A stretch of 64,000 nt of DNA from Allobosea caraganae (lineage in GTDB: Bacteria; Pseudomonadota; Alphaproteobacteria; Rhizobiales; Beijerinckiaceae), in the NCBI RefSeq assembly GCF_003351345.1, contig NZ_QQTO01000022.1, positions 124,001 to 188,000 on the forward strand, written 5' to 3'. The translations under genes were made by a program, and so were the position numbers. Positions 18,695 to 26,731 of this stretch are shown here, in pieces. Numbering within the stretch: position 1 is the stretch's first letter; every line of letters starts with the position of its first letter. Below the pieces are notes generated by a model. The model had not been told where the DNA came from, did no database searches, and saw only the letters and a list, made by a program, of their open reading frames with translations.

Positions 18695-19648
18695 ATGCTC
18701 CAGGCTTATGGCTCGAATACGCGACCGACTTCGGCGACCACGCTGGAATGCTGCGAAGTCATCGATGCGATCCGCTACAAGGCGGGCTTCCTGCCGGAAG
18801 TGCAGCTCGCCTACGAGGCTGAGATCAAGACGCTCTGGGTGACGATCAAGCCGGAGCTGAAGCCGGTCTTCACGCTGCAGTTGCTGGACAGCCTGGGCAA
18901 GATCCAGCGCGCGATCTTCGCGCTCTGGGGCGCGCCGGACCAATACCACACCGCGCCGGTGCGCTTTCTCGCCTTCCGCGGCACCGGCCCGTTCTTCACG
19001 CTCGGCGGCGACCTCGACTTCTACCTCGACTGCCTGGCCAAGAACGACCGCGCCGCCCTGGCCGAATATGCCCGGCTCTCGATCGAGGGCGCGGTCTGGA
19101 ACGCGAGCGGGCTCAACGGCCTGGTGATCACGCTCTCGACCATCCACGCCAAGGCGATCGGCGGCGGCATCGACGCGCCGCGCTCCTGCAACATCATGAT
19201 CGCCGAGGAGCAGGCCTCGTTCGTCTACCCCGAGATCAAGTTCAACCACTTCCCGATCACGGCGGTGGCGATCCTCTCGCGGCGGATGGGCGCGCGCGCC
19301 GCCGAGCGCATGCTCCTCTCCGGCGAGGAGATGAGCGCGGCCGAGTTCATGGAGGCCGGCGGGCTCGAGGCCGTCGTCCCGGCCGGAAGCGGCGACGACT
19401 GGATCCGCAAATACGCCGCCGACTCGCTGCCGGTCCACGCCGCCAAGACCGCGCTGTTCTCGGCCTTCAACCGCCGGGCCGGCGACCTGCGCGAGGAGCT
19501 GGCGCATCTCGGCCAGATCTGGACCGACTGCATGCTGCGCCTGAACCCGAGCGCGATCTCGAAGCTCCAGCGCATCGCCCAGACGCAGGACCGGATGCTG
19601 GCGCGGGTCTATCAGCGGCCGGCGACCGTGGCGCTGGCCGGCGTCTGA
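18695..19648 (+). CDS. RpfF-like crotonase (candidate DSF-family fatty-acid signal synthase)
   Basis: A crotonase-fold protein of 317 residues from the ATG at 18695; the frame is open 132 bases further up, but that part crosses the AT-rich promoter-like stretch. Segments FTLGGDLDFY (101-110), IHAKAIGGGID (150-160), MIAEEQASFVYPEIKFNHFP (168-187) and the closing LQRIAQTQDRM line up, from memory, with RpfF, which turns acyl-ACP into cis-2-unsaturated diffusible signal factors. Of the two RpfF catalytic glutamates (141 and 161 in Xanthomonas), the second is present (Glu180), but the first is Asp160 at the correct 20-residue spacing. The next gene encodes a PAS-GGDEF-EAL protein, matching the synthase/receptor pairing of RpfF-RpfR. 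A generic enoyl-CoA hydratase is the alternative. Confidence 0.72.
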   Translation: MLQAYGSNTRPTSATTLECCEVIDAIRYKAGFLPEVQLAYEAEIKTLWVTIKPELKPVFTLQLLDSLGKIQRAIFALWGAPDQYHTAPVRFLAFRGTGPFFTLGGDLDFYLDCLAKNDRAALAEYARLSIEGAVWNASGLNGLVITLSTIHAKAIGGGIDAPRSCNIMIAEEQASFVYPEIKFNHFPITAVAILSRRMGARAAERMLLSGEEMSAAEFMEAGGLEAVVPAGSGDDWIRKYAADSLPVHAAKTALFSAFNRRAGDLREELAHLGQIWTDCMLRLNPSAISKLQRIAQTQDRMLARVYQRPATVALAGV

Positions 19649-19670
19649 AGCACGGCCTGCGGTATCCCTT

Positions 19671-19695
19671 CGTGCAACCCTGACCCGGTTGCACG
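19671..19695. terminator. 9-base perfect hairpin between the RpfF-like and GGDEF-EAL genes
   Basis: CGTGCAACC and GGTTGCACG form a perfect 9-base stem with a 7-base loop, 23 bases after the stop codon. No T-run follows, so it may be an attenuator, an operator dyad or a weak terminator rather than a standard terminator. Confidence 0.4.
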
Positions 19696-19801
19696 CGTCC
19701 TCACGAAACATTTACCTGTCGTATCGTAAGGCTTTAGGTGGCGCGGAGTTCGGCGAGTCAATACGCCAGCGCCTCCCCATGGCCGCGCAAGGCAGGAATG
19801 G

Positions 19802-22132
19802 ATGGCGGGCGCTCTGAAAGGGCTTACAGACGGCGGCAGACCGGGCGAAATCCGCGAGGAGTTCGACCTGCCGGGCTACCGCCTGCTGGTCAGTTCGCTG
19901 TTCTCGTCGCCGGGCTCGATCATCCCCGGCGGCATCGCCGGCATCCTGACGCCCTATCTGTGCTGGCTTTCGTCCGGCATGACCATCTTCATGACGCTGA
20001 CCATCGTCGTGGCGGTGGTCGTGGCGCTGAGGATGATGACGGTCGTCACCTATCGCCGGCGCGAGCATGCGGATGACAGCTTCGCCGAGACGCGGCGCTG
20101 GGACCGGGAGTATTTCCTCGGCGCGACCGTGTTCAGCGCGGTGCTCGGCTATAGCTGCTACGTCGCCCTGACCCAGACCGACGACCCCGCGGCGCATATC
20201 ACCTCGGTCTCCTCGACCATCGCGCTCGCCTCGGGCTATGTCGCGCGCAATGCCGGCCGGCCGAAATTCGTGGCCGTGCAGTTGCTCACCTTCTGCGTGC
20301 CGATGGCCTTCGGGCTGATCCAGGCCCACAACGTCTACTACCAGTATATCGGCTATTTCGCCTTCCTCTACGTGCTGGCCAACATCGCCATCACCAACTC
20401 GCTGCACCGCAACCTGCTGGCGCTGAGCGATGCGACCAAGCAGTCCAAGGCGCTGGCCTCGGCCCTGCACTCGCAGAACCTGACGCTCGACGCCGCGCTG
20501 AACACCATGATCCACGGGCTGGCGATGTACGATTCCAGCCTGAAGCTCGCGGTCTGCAATGCACCGCACCGCACGCTCTACGGCATCCCCGACACGCTCG
20601 CCCTGCCGGGCACGCCGCTGACGGCGATCGCGCGCTTCCTGATCGAGCGCCAGGTGATCAGCCCCGACCAGGTGCGCGAGACCAGGCGGGTCCTGGCCGA
20701 GGTCCAGCAATCGCAGCAGGCGGCCAGCCGCGAGCTCCAGACCCGCGGCGGCAGGCTGCTCGTGGTCACCATCGCGCCGGCGGCCGAGGGCGGCGTGCTG
20801 ATGCTGACGGAGGACGCGACCGAGCGGAAGGCGACCGAGGCGCGCATCGAGCAGATGGCCCGCTTCGACGAGCTCACCGGCCTCGCCAATCGCTTCGAGT
20901 TCAACAACCGCCTGGCCGAGGCCTTCGACCGGCTGGAGCGGACGGGCGAGCCCTTCGCCCTGCTCTATATCGACCTCGACGGCTTCAAGCAGGTCAATGA
21001 CAGCCTCGGCCACGATATCGGCGACCGCGTCCTGGTCGAGACCGCGAGCCGGCTGCGCGGCGCCATTCGCGGCGGCGACCTGCTCGCTCGCTTCGGTGGC
21101 GACGAGTTCGTGCTGATCCTGCCCTCGGCGAGCCATAGCGTCGTCACCACGATCGCCCAGCGCATGATCGACGCGATGGGCAGTGCCTTCCAGCTCGACA
21201 CCAAGACCGTCTACGTCACCGCCAGCGTCGGCATCGCCATGGCGCCGCACGACGCCGCGACCCCGGCCGACCTGCTGCGCCATGCCGACACGGCGCTCTA
21301 CAAGGCCAAGGCTGCCGGGCGGAACACGCTGACCTTCTTCAACCCGGCCATGGCCGAGGAGGCGCTCGACCGGCACGAGATCGAGGTCGACCTGCGCATT
21401 GCCTGCGACGAGCGCTCGCTGGAGCTCTACTATCAGCCGATCATCGACCTGAAGACGCAGGAGATCGTGACCCGCGAGGCGCTGATGCGCTGGCGCCACC
21501 CGACGCGCGGCATGATCCCGCCCGGCGTCTTCATCCCGATCGCCGAGCAATCCGGCCTGATCGCCGCGATGGGCGACTGGGCGATCAAGCAGGCCTGCAA
21601 GGACGCCGCCACCTGGCCGAACGAGGTCGGCGTCTCCGTCAACATCTCGCCGCTGCAGTTCCGCGAGCCGCGCCGCATCGTCGAGACCGTCAAGGACGCG
21701 CTGATCACCTCCAACCTCGGCTCGCACCGGCTGACGCTCGAAGTGACGGAATCGCTCCTGATCGAGGACAACAAGGCGACGCTCGCCGTGATCCACGACC
21801 TGCGCGCGCTCGGCGTGAAGTTCGCGCTCGACGATTTCGGCACCGGCTATTCCTCGCTCGCCTATCTCTCGACCTACCCGTTCGCGCAGGTGAAGATCGA
21901 CCAGAGCTTCAGCCGCGACGTCCACGCCAACGAGGCCTCGAAGGCTATCATCGAGGCGGTCTGCCAGCTCGCCCGCCGCCTCTCGATGAACGTCGTGGTC
22001 GAAGGCATCGAGACCGAGTCGCAGCGCATCGCCGTGCAACTGCTCGGCGCGCACCGGGCGCAGGGCTATCTCTTCGGCCGGCCCGAGCCCCTGTCCAGCA
22101 TCACCTCGGACAAGGGGCGCCACGTCGCCTGA
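19802..22132 (+). CDS. Membrane PAS-GGDEF-EAL cyclic-di-GMP enzyme
   Basis: A 776-residue protein predicted to make and/or break cyclic-di-GMP. About residues 28-210 form six or so membrane helices. A PAS-like domain follows (LDAALNTMIHGLAMYDSSLK, about 225-330), then a GGDEF domain with intact GGDEF at 432-436 and a product-inhibition site RGGD five residues before it, and an EAL domain with EALMRW at 559 and DDFGTGYSSL, so both activities look intact. The PAS-GGDEF-EAL order is that of RpfR, the DSF receptor, but the RpfR N-terminal RpfF-binding domain is replaced by a membrane region. It follows the RpfF-like gene on the same strand after 153 bases. Confidence 0.9.
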   Translation: MAGALKGLTDGGRPGEIREEFDLPGYRLLVSSLFSSPGSIIPGGIAGILTPYLCWLSSGMTIFMTLTIVVAVVVALRMMTVVTYRRREHADDSFAETRRWDREYFLGATVFSAVLGYSCYVALTQTDDPAAHITSVSSTIALASGYVARNAGRPKFVAVQLLTFCVPMAFGLIQAHNVYYQYIGYFAFLYVLANIAITNSLHRNLLALSDATKQSKALASALHSQNLTLDAALNTMIHGLAMYDSSLKLAVCNAPHRTLYGIPDTLALPGTPLTAIARFLIERQVISPDQVRETRRVLAEVQQSQQAASRELQTRGGRLLVVTIAPAAEGGVLMLTEDATERKATEARIEQMARFDELTGLANRFEFNNRLAEAFDRLERTGEPFALLYIDLDGFKQVNDSLGHDIGDRVLVETASRLRGAIRGGDLLARFGGDEFVLILPSASHSVVTTIAQRMIDAMGSAFQLDTKTVYVTASVGIAMAPHDAATPADLLRHADTALYKAKAAGRNTLTFFNPAMAEEALDRHEIEVDLRIACDERSLELYYQPIIDLKTQEIVTREALMRWRHPTRGMIPPGVFIPIAEQSGLIAAMGDWAIKQACKDAATWPNEVGVSVNISPLQFREPRRIVETVKDALITSNLGSHRLTLEVTESLLIEDNKATLAVIHDLRALGVKFALDDFGTGYSSLAYLSTYPFAQVKIDQSFSRDVHANEASKAIIEAVCQLARRLSMNVVVEGIETESQRIAVQLLGAHRAQGYLFGRPEPLSSITSDKGRHVA

Positions 22133-22300
22133 GGGCTCCGGCGGCGCATCGCACCATCGCTCACGAGGTGGTGACCCGCTCCCTATGGTTGTCCTGCCCT
22201 ATCGCAGCCGGATAGCCTTGATTCCGTTGATATGGCAACGCATCAGCAAGCGACTGATTTGGCGTGAGTTCTGCCGGATCAGGTAGGGCATGGCCTGCGC

Positions 22301-22323
22301 GAAGAAGCGGTTCCCGCTTTTTC
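22301..22323 (+). terminator. Terminator-like hairpin before the oxidoreductase gene
   Basis: GAAGAAGCG/CGCTTTTTC form a 9-base stem (one G-T pair) with loop gttcc and the T-rich strand on the 3' side. It lies 168 bases after the GGDEF-EAL gene and only 35 bases before the next start, so it could instead be an attenuator or a copy of a dispersed repeat. Otherwise the 225-base gap shows nothing clear. Confidence 0.35.
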
Positions 22324-22357
22324 GCACCATGCTCCGGGCGGATCAGGGAGAAGCAGC

Positions 22358-23818
22358 GTGACCGACAGCTCCGCGACAGCGCCAAAGCCAGCGCCGCTGA
22401 CGCCCGATCTCTGCGTGATCGGCGCCGGCCGGGCCGGGCTCGCGCTCGCCTCGGCCGCGGCGGCCTTCGGGGTGCCCACCGTCCTGATCGCGCGCGACGG
22501 CATGAGCGGCGCCGGGCGGAATGCGGGCGGCCTGCCCTCCGGCGCGCTGATCGCGGCCGCCGCGCAGGTGCGGGCGCTGCGCGAAGCCTCGCGCTTCGGC
22601 ATCGCGGCCGGCGAGCCGCAGGTGAATTTCGCGCAAGTGCACGACCATATGGCGCGGGTCGCTGCGGCGCTCGCACCGAATGCCTCGGCCGAGCGCTTCA
22701 CGGCTTTAGGCGTCAAGGTGATCACCGGCGAGGCGCGCTTCCGCGACCGCAACTCCGTGCTGGTCGGCGACCAGGTGATCAAGGCGCGGCGCTTCGCCGT
22801 CGCCACAGGCTCGCGCCCGGCCATCCCCGCCATTGTGGGGCTGGAGGAGCTTGCCATCCTCAGCGAAGACAGCATCGCGACGCTGACCCGCTGCCCCGAC
22901 CGCCTGATCGTGCTGGGCGGCGAGCCGGCCGCCATCGCGCTCGCGCAGGCGATGCAGCGGCTCGGCAGTGTGGTGACGATCGTGGCGGCGCAGGGCCTGC
23001 TGCCGGGCGAGGACCCCGAGGCGGTCGGGCTCATCCGCCGCGCGCTGCTGCGCGAGGGCGTGACGCTACATGAGGAGACTAAGGTGTTGCGGGCCGAGAC
23101 CGCGGCGAAGGGCCGGGTGCGGCTCGTCCTCGCAGGCGAGCCCGAGCACATCGTCGAGGGCACGCACCTGCTCGTCACGGCGCGCGAACCCGACCTCGCC
23201 GCGCTCGACCTCGAGCTCGGCGGCATCACCAGCGATGCGGCGGGCATTACCGTCAGTACCGGCCTGCGCACCAGCAACCGCCGCGTCTACGCCATCGGCG
23301 CCTGCGCCGGTGGGGCACCAGGCGGGCTGCAGGCGCCGCATGTCGCCGACCATCACGCCAGCCTGGTGCTGCGCCGGGCGCTGTTCCGGCAGCCGGCAAG
23401 GCTCGGGGCGGCCGTGATCCCGCGCATCGTCCAGAGCGATCCCGCGCTCGCCAGCGTCGGTCTCACCGAAGCGCAGGCGCGCGCCAAGAGCCCTGCCATC
23501 AACGTGCTGCGCTGGCCCTATGCCGAGAGCGACAAGGCGCAGGCCGAGCGCAAGACCGAGGGCTTCGTCAAGCTCGTCACCGACAAGAAGGGGCGCATCC
23601 TCGGCGTCACCATCGCCGGCGCTCAGGCAGCCGAACTGATCTTGCCCTGGAGCATGGCGATCCAGAAGGGCTTCGACGTGAAGGAGATGGCGGGCTTCGT
23701 CATGCCCTCCCCGGCCTTCTCCGAGATATCCGCCCGCGCCGCGACCTCGTTCTTCGCGCCGCTCGCGGCAAAACCCGGCCTGCGCCGACTCATCGGCTTC
23801 CTCAGACGTTTCGGGTAA
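22358..23818 (+). CDS. Pyridine-nucleotide oxidoreductase of the lipoamide-dehydrogenase/mercuric-reductase fold lacking the redox cysteines
   Basis: A 486-residue flavoprotein. The FAD motif CVIGAGRAGLALASAAAAFG is at the N-terminus, the NAD(P) motif LIVLGGEPAAIALAQAMQRL near 185, and the FAD ATG-like VYAIGACAGG near 310, followed by the family dimerisation domain. The redox-active disulfide, normally GGTCVNVGCVPSK, is replaced by GRNAGGLPSGA with no cysteine, and the C-terminal HxHPT motif is SPAFSE. It cannot therefore work as a disulfide reductase; it may be an NAD(P)H oxidase, quinone reductase or sensor. GTG start with GGGAG 8 bases upstream. A histidine kinase gene follows after 10 bases. 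Confidence 0.82.
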   Translation: MTDSSATAPKPAPLTPDLCVIGAGRAGLALASAAAAFGVPTVLIARDGMSGAGRNAGGLPSGALIAAAAQVRALREASRFGIAAGEPQVNFAQVHDHMARVAAALAPNASAERFTALGVKVITGEARFRDRNSVLVGDQVIKARRFAVATGSRPAIPAIVGLEELAILSEDSIATLTRCPDRLIVLGGEPAAIALAQAMQRLGSVVTIVAAQGLLPGEDPEAVGLIRRALLREGVTLHEETKVLRAETAAKGRVRLVLAGEPEHIVEGTHLLVTAREPDLAALDLELGGITSDAAGITVSTGLRTSNRRVYAIGACAGGAPGGLQAPHVADHHASLVLRRALFRQPARLGAAVIPRIVQSDPALASVGLTEAQARAKSPAINVLRWPYAESDKAQAERKTEGFVKLVTDKKGRILGVTIAGAQAAELILPWSMAIQKGFDVKEMAGFVMPSPAFSEISARAATSFFAPLAAKPGLRRLIGFLRRFG

Positions 23819-23828
23819 GCTGCGCTCG

Positions 23829-25280
23829 ATGCAGGATCCAAACCTCGACACGAATGCGCTTTCGGTCAGCGTCCCGCGCAGCCTGACGCGGCCCGGCCTC
23901 TCGGCCAAGCTGCTGATGCTGACCGTGCTGTTCGTGATGCTGGCGGAAGTGCTGATCTACCTGCCGTCGGTCGCGAATTTCCGGCGCAACTGGCTGAACG
24001 ACCGGCTCGCCGCGGCGCAGATCGCCGTGCTGGTGCTCGAAGGGGTGCCGGCCGATGGCGGCCTGCCAGAGGGCAGCGAGGCCCGGCTGCTGGCCGGCGT
24101 CGGCGCGCGCGCCATCGCGGCCCGCGTCGGCGGGGCACGGCGCCTGCTCAGCCTCGACACGATGCCGCAGGAGGTCGCTCTGACCGTCGACCTGCGCCAG
24201 CTCGACTGGGTGACCGCGATCTCCGACGCGGTGCAGGTCCTGGTCGCGCCGCCGCACGGCATGCCGATCCGCGTGCTCGGCGAAGCGGTCGGCGGTGCCG
24301 ATTTCGTCGAGATGGTGATCGACGAGGGCCCCTTGCGACGGGCCATGCTGAAATTCTCGGCCAACCTGCTGCTGGTCTCGCTGCTGATCTCCGGCCTCAC
24401 CGCCGTCTTGGTCTATGTCGCGCTGAACGGGCTGATCGTCGGGCCGATCCGCCAACTCGCCGCCAACGTCATGGAATTCGAGGCCGATCCCGAAAACCCG
24501 CACCGGGCGATCACGCCGACCCAGCGCGCCGACGAGATCGGCGAGGCGGAACGCGCCTTGGCCCGCATGCAGCGCACGCTCGCCGGGGAACTCCGCACCA
24601 AGAAGCACCTCGCCGAGCTTGGCCTCGCGGTCAGCAAGATCAACCACGACCTGCGCAACATGCTGGCTGCGGCGCAGCTGATGTCCGACCGGCTGACCGA
24701 GACGCGCGACCCGAAGATCCGGCGCTTCGCCCCGCGCCTGATCGCGACGCTCGACCGCGCCATCGCCTTCTGCCAGGCGACGCTGGCCTATGGCCGCGCC
24801 GCCGAGGCGATGCCGGACCTGCGCGACGTCGCCCTGCGCCAGCTCGTCGCCGACTCGGGCGAGTTGCTCGGCCTGGCCGAGCACCCCGTCGTCGCCTTCG
24901 CCAATGACGTCCCGGCCGAGCTGTCGCTGCCTTGCGACCCCGACCAGATGGCGCGCGTCCTGCTCAACCTGATGCGCAATTCCGTGCAGGCGCTGACCGA
25001 GGCCGGGGCGGAAGCCGGCCGCCGCCCAACGCTGACGGTAACGGCGGGGCGCGAGGCCGCCGATATCGTGCTGCGCGTCGTCGATAACGGGCCGGGCGTG
25101 CCCGATCGGGCACGGGCCAACCTGTTCCAGGCCTTCCGCGGCTCGGTCAGCCCCGGCGGCGCCGGGCTCGGCCTCGCCATCGCCGCCGAACTCGTCCGGC
25201 TCCACGGCGGCACGATCGCGCTCGAACCCTCGCAGGTCGGCGCGGTGTTCAAGGTAGCACTCCCGTTGCGAGCGGCCTGA
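23829..25280 (+). CDS. Membrane sensor histidine kinase
   Basis: A 483-residue sensor kinase. Helix 1 (LLMLTVLFVMLAEVLIYLP, about 28-46) and helix 2 (FSANLLLVSLLISGLTAVLVY, about 177-197) enclose a periplasmic domain of about 125 residues; a HAMP-type linker follows (NGLIVGPIRQLAANVMEFE). The phospho-accepting histidine is probably His273 in KINHDLRNML, and the ATP-binding domain shows NLMRNSVQAL, VVDNGPGVPD and GAGLGLAIAAEL. No response regulator gene is next to it. It begins 10 bases after the oxidoreductase, so the two form an operon and the oxidoreductase may supply or modify the sensed signal. Confidence 0.9.
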   Translation: MQDPNLDTNALSVSVPRSLTRPGLSAKLLMLTVLFVMLAEVLIYLPSVANFRRNWLNDRLAAAQIAVLVLEGVPADGGLPEGSEARLLAGVGARAIAARVGGARRLLSLDTMPQEVALTVDLRQLDWVTAISDAVQVLVAPPHGMPIRVLGEAVGGADFVEMVIDEGPLRRAMLKFSANLLLVSLLISGLTAVLVYVALNGLIVGPIRQLAANVMEFEADPENPHRAITPTQRADEIGEAERALARMQRTLAGELRTKKHLAELGLAVSKINHDLRNMLAAAQLMSDRLTETRDPKIRRFAPRLIATLDRAIAFCQATLAYGRAAEAMPDLRDVALRQLVADSGELLGLAEHPVVAFANDVPAELSLPCDPDQMARVLLNLMRNSVQALTEAGAEAGRRPTLTVTAGREAADIVLRVVDNGPGVPDRARANLFQAFRGSVSPGGAGLGLAIAAELVRLHGGTIALEPSQVGAVFKVALPLRAA

Positions 25281-25297
25281 AACCTCCAGTCTTTATG

Positions 25298-25415
25298 CTG
25301 AAGAACCTCCGCCGTCATTGCGAGGAGGCGCAGCCGACGAAGCAATCCAGGGGGGCGTAGAGCGAACCCCCTGGATTGCTTCGCTTCGCTCGCAATGACG
25401 GCGGAGGTTCTTCAG
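25298..25415. repeat. Long inverted repeat between converging genes
   Basis: Arms of about 50 bases start with ctgaagaacctccgccgtca / tgacggcggaggttcttcag and contain cattgcgagg ... gaagcaatccaggggg and its complement. The 'cattgcgag-gaagcaatcc' type is common between genes in Hyphomicrobiales; a second copy lies at about 62.07-62.15 kb. Placed between two converging stops, it may also act as a bidirectional terminator. Confidence 0.85.
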
Positions 25416-25438
25416 GAGAGGGGTTGAGTTCCAGGCGC

Positions 25439-26068
25439 TTACTGGCTGGCCCAGATCACCCGCGCCATGAAGGCGATCTCGGTGCGCGGCAGCACGCGGT
25501 CGGGATGCTCGGGATTGAGCGAGGCGAGCTCGATCGTCTTGGCCGTCTCGCGCTTGAGCTGCTTGGCCAGCACCTCGCCCTCGACCGTCTTGACCACGAC
25601 GCGGTCGCCGCGCCTCACCGTCGCGGCCGGCGAGACGATGATCGTGTCGCCGTCGCGATAGAGCGGCAGCATCGAATCGCCGGCGATCTCCAGCGCGTAG
25701 GCCTTCTCGTCGGAGGCGCCGGGGAAGGCGACCTCGTCCCAGCCCTGCCCGGCAGGGAAGCCGCCATCGTCGAAGAAGCCGCCGGAGCCGGCCTGGGCGA
25801 AGCCGATCAGCGGGATCGTCTGCGCCGGAGCGGCGCCGGCGCGCATCACCACGCTCATGAACTCGTCGAGCGAGGCGCCGGTCGCGCCGAGGATCTTGGC
25901 GATCGATTCGGTCGAGGGCCAGCGCTCACGCCCATCCGGGCCGATGCGCTTGGAGCGGTTGAAGGTGGTGGCGTCGAGCCCGGCCTTGCGGGCGAGCCCG
26001 GAAGGGGTGAAGCCATAGCGCTGGGCCAGAGCGTCGATCGCGCTCCAGATCTGCTCATGGGACAACAT
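25439..26068 (-). CDS. LexA-like repressor with helix-turn-helix and S24 peptidase domain
   Basis: A 209-residue regulator. The N-terminal half has a helix-turn-helix in YGFTPSGLARKAGLDATTFN; the C-terminal half is an S24 peptidase with the nucleophilic serine in GDSMLPLYRDGD and the general-base lysine in AKQLKRE. LexA and phage CI-type repressors with this layout cut themselves when RecA is activated, or sense other stress. The normal Ala-Gly cleavage site may be AQAGSGG (about residues 90-96). It is not LexA itself, whose winged helix differs. A dyad overlapping its own promoter suggests self-repression. Confidence 0.85.
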   Translation of the reverse strand: MLSHEQIWSAIDALAQRYGFTPSGLARKAGLDATTFNRSKRIGPDGRERWPSTESIAKILGATGASLDEFMSVVMRAGAAPAQTIPLIGFAQAGSGGFFDDGGFPAGQGWDEVAFPGASDEKAYALEIAGDSMLPLYRDGDTIIVSPAATVRRGDRVVVKTVEGEVLAKQLKRETAKTIELASLNPEHPDRVLPRTEIAFMARVIWASQ

Positions 26069-26102
26069 CGGAGAGGCCTTGTCCTGACATTGCCGAGTCG
26101 GC

Positions 26103-26145
26103 GGGGATAGATATAGGAAATATCCCCTATCGCATAAGATTTCAA
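26103..26145 (-). promoter_or_regulatory. Promoter and candidate operator of the S24 repressor gene
   Basis: Read on the minus strand, TTGAAA (26145-26140) and TATTTC (26122-26117) are separated by 17 bases and could be -35 and -10. Across the -10 lies the dyad GGGGATA-N11-TATCCCC (26103-26127), with an inner GATA-AGG/CC-TATC repeat. A repressor bound here would block its own promoter. Confidence 0.55.
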
Positions 26146-26197
26146 TCTTTTTCTACCCAGCACGTCGGCATATCGACACAGGTGGCTACGTCATTCT

Positions 26198-26289
26198 CGT
26201 CATGGTCGGGCTTGTCCCGACCATCCACGTCTTGCGCCGTTCATCGCAAGCAAAGACGTGGATGCTCGGCACAAGGCCGAGCATGACGG
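26198..26289. repeat. Inverted-repeat element before the DUF952 gene
   Basis: Arms cgtcatggtcgggcttgtcc...ccacgtctt (26198-26232) and aaagacgtggatgctcggca...gagcatgacgg (26253-26289) are inverted copies, each with its own small hairpin. It resembles the dispersed 'cgtcatgctcggccttg' repeats of this bacterial group. With the S24 promoter it fills the 318-base gap 26069-26386. Confidence 0.75.
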
Positions 26290-26386
26290 CGGCGCGATGA
26301 AACCCGTTGCACTCCCGGATGACGCGGTTCCGGTTTCACCCAGCATGCTCTATGTCGATCCGACACAGGACCGCCGAGGCCTTCAA

Positions 26387-26731
26387 TTGCCGCTCATCTA
26401 CAAGATTTGCCCCGAGCCGCTCTGGCGCGACGCCGAAACCGCCGGGTACTTTGCCGGTGCGCCGGTCGATCTCGCCGACGGCTTCATCCATTTCTCGACC
26501 GCGGCCCAGGCACGCGAGACGGCGGCGAAGCACTTTGCCGGGCAGAGCGGGCTGCTGCTGATCGCGGTCGACGACGCCAAGCTTGGCCCGGCGCTGCGCT
26601 ACGAGCCTTCGCGCGGCGGGGCGCTGTTCCCGCATCTCTATACGCCGCTCGATTCCAGGGCCGTGCGCTGGGTCGCGCCGCTGCCGCTCGGCCGAGACGG
26701 CAGCCATCTTTTCCCGGAGGACATCGCGTGA
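26387..26731 (+). CDS. DUF952 family protein
   Basis: A small cytosolic protein of unknown function, 114 residues from the TTG at 26387. That start has GAGG seven bases upstream and gives the N-terminus [13 protein letters not shown], exactly where DUF952 proteins begin; upstream ATGs at 26297 and 26345 would add an unrelated tail, partly next to a repeat. Other family features are [20 protein letters not shown] and [12 protein letters not shown]. Its stop overlaps the pyrD start as GTGA, so pyrD translation is coupled to it, a common arrangement in Hyphomicrobiales. Confidence 0.8.
   Translation: MPLIYKICPEPLWRDAETAGYFAGAPVDLADGFIHFSTAAQARETAAKHFAGQSGLLLIAVDDAKLGPALRYEPSRGGALFPHLYTPLDSRAVRWVAPLPLGRDGSHLFPEDIA

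Noticed and set aside
19712-22123. 803-codon open frame on the minus strand
   Set aside because: It lies entirely opposite the GGDEF-EAL gene, has an Arg/Asp/His-rich composition typical of antisense frames in GC-rich DNA, and no family motifs.
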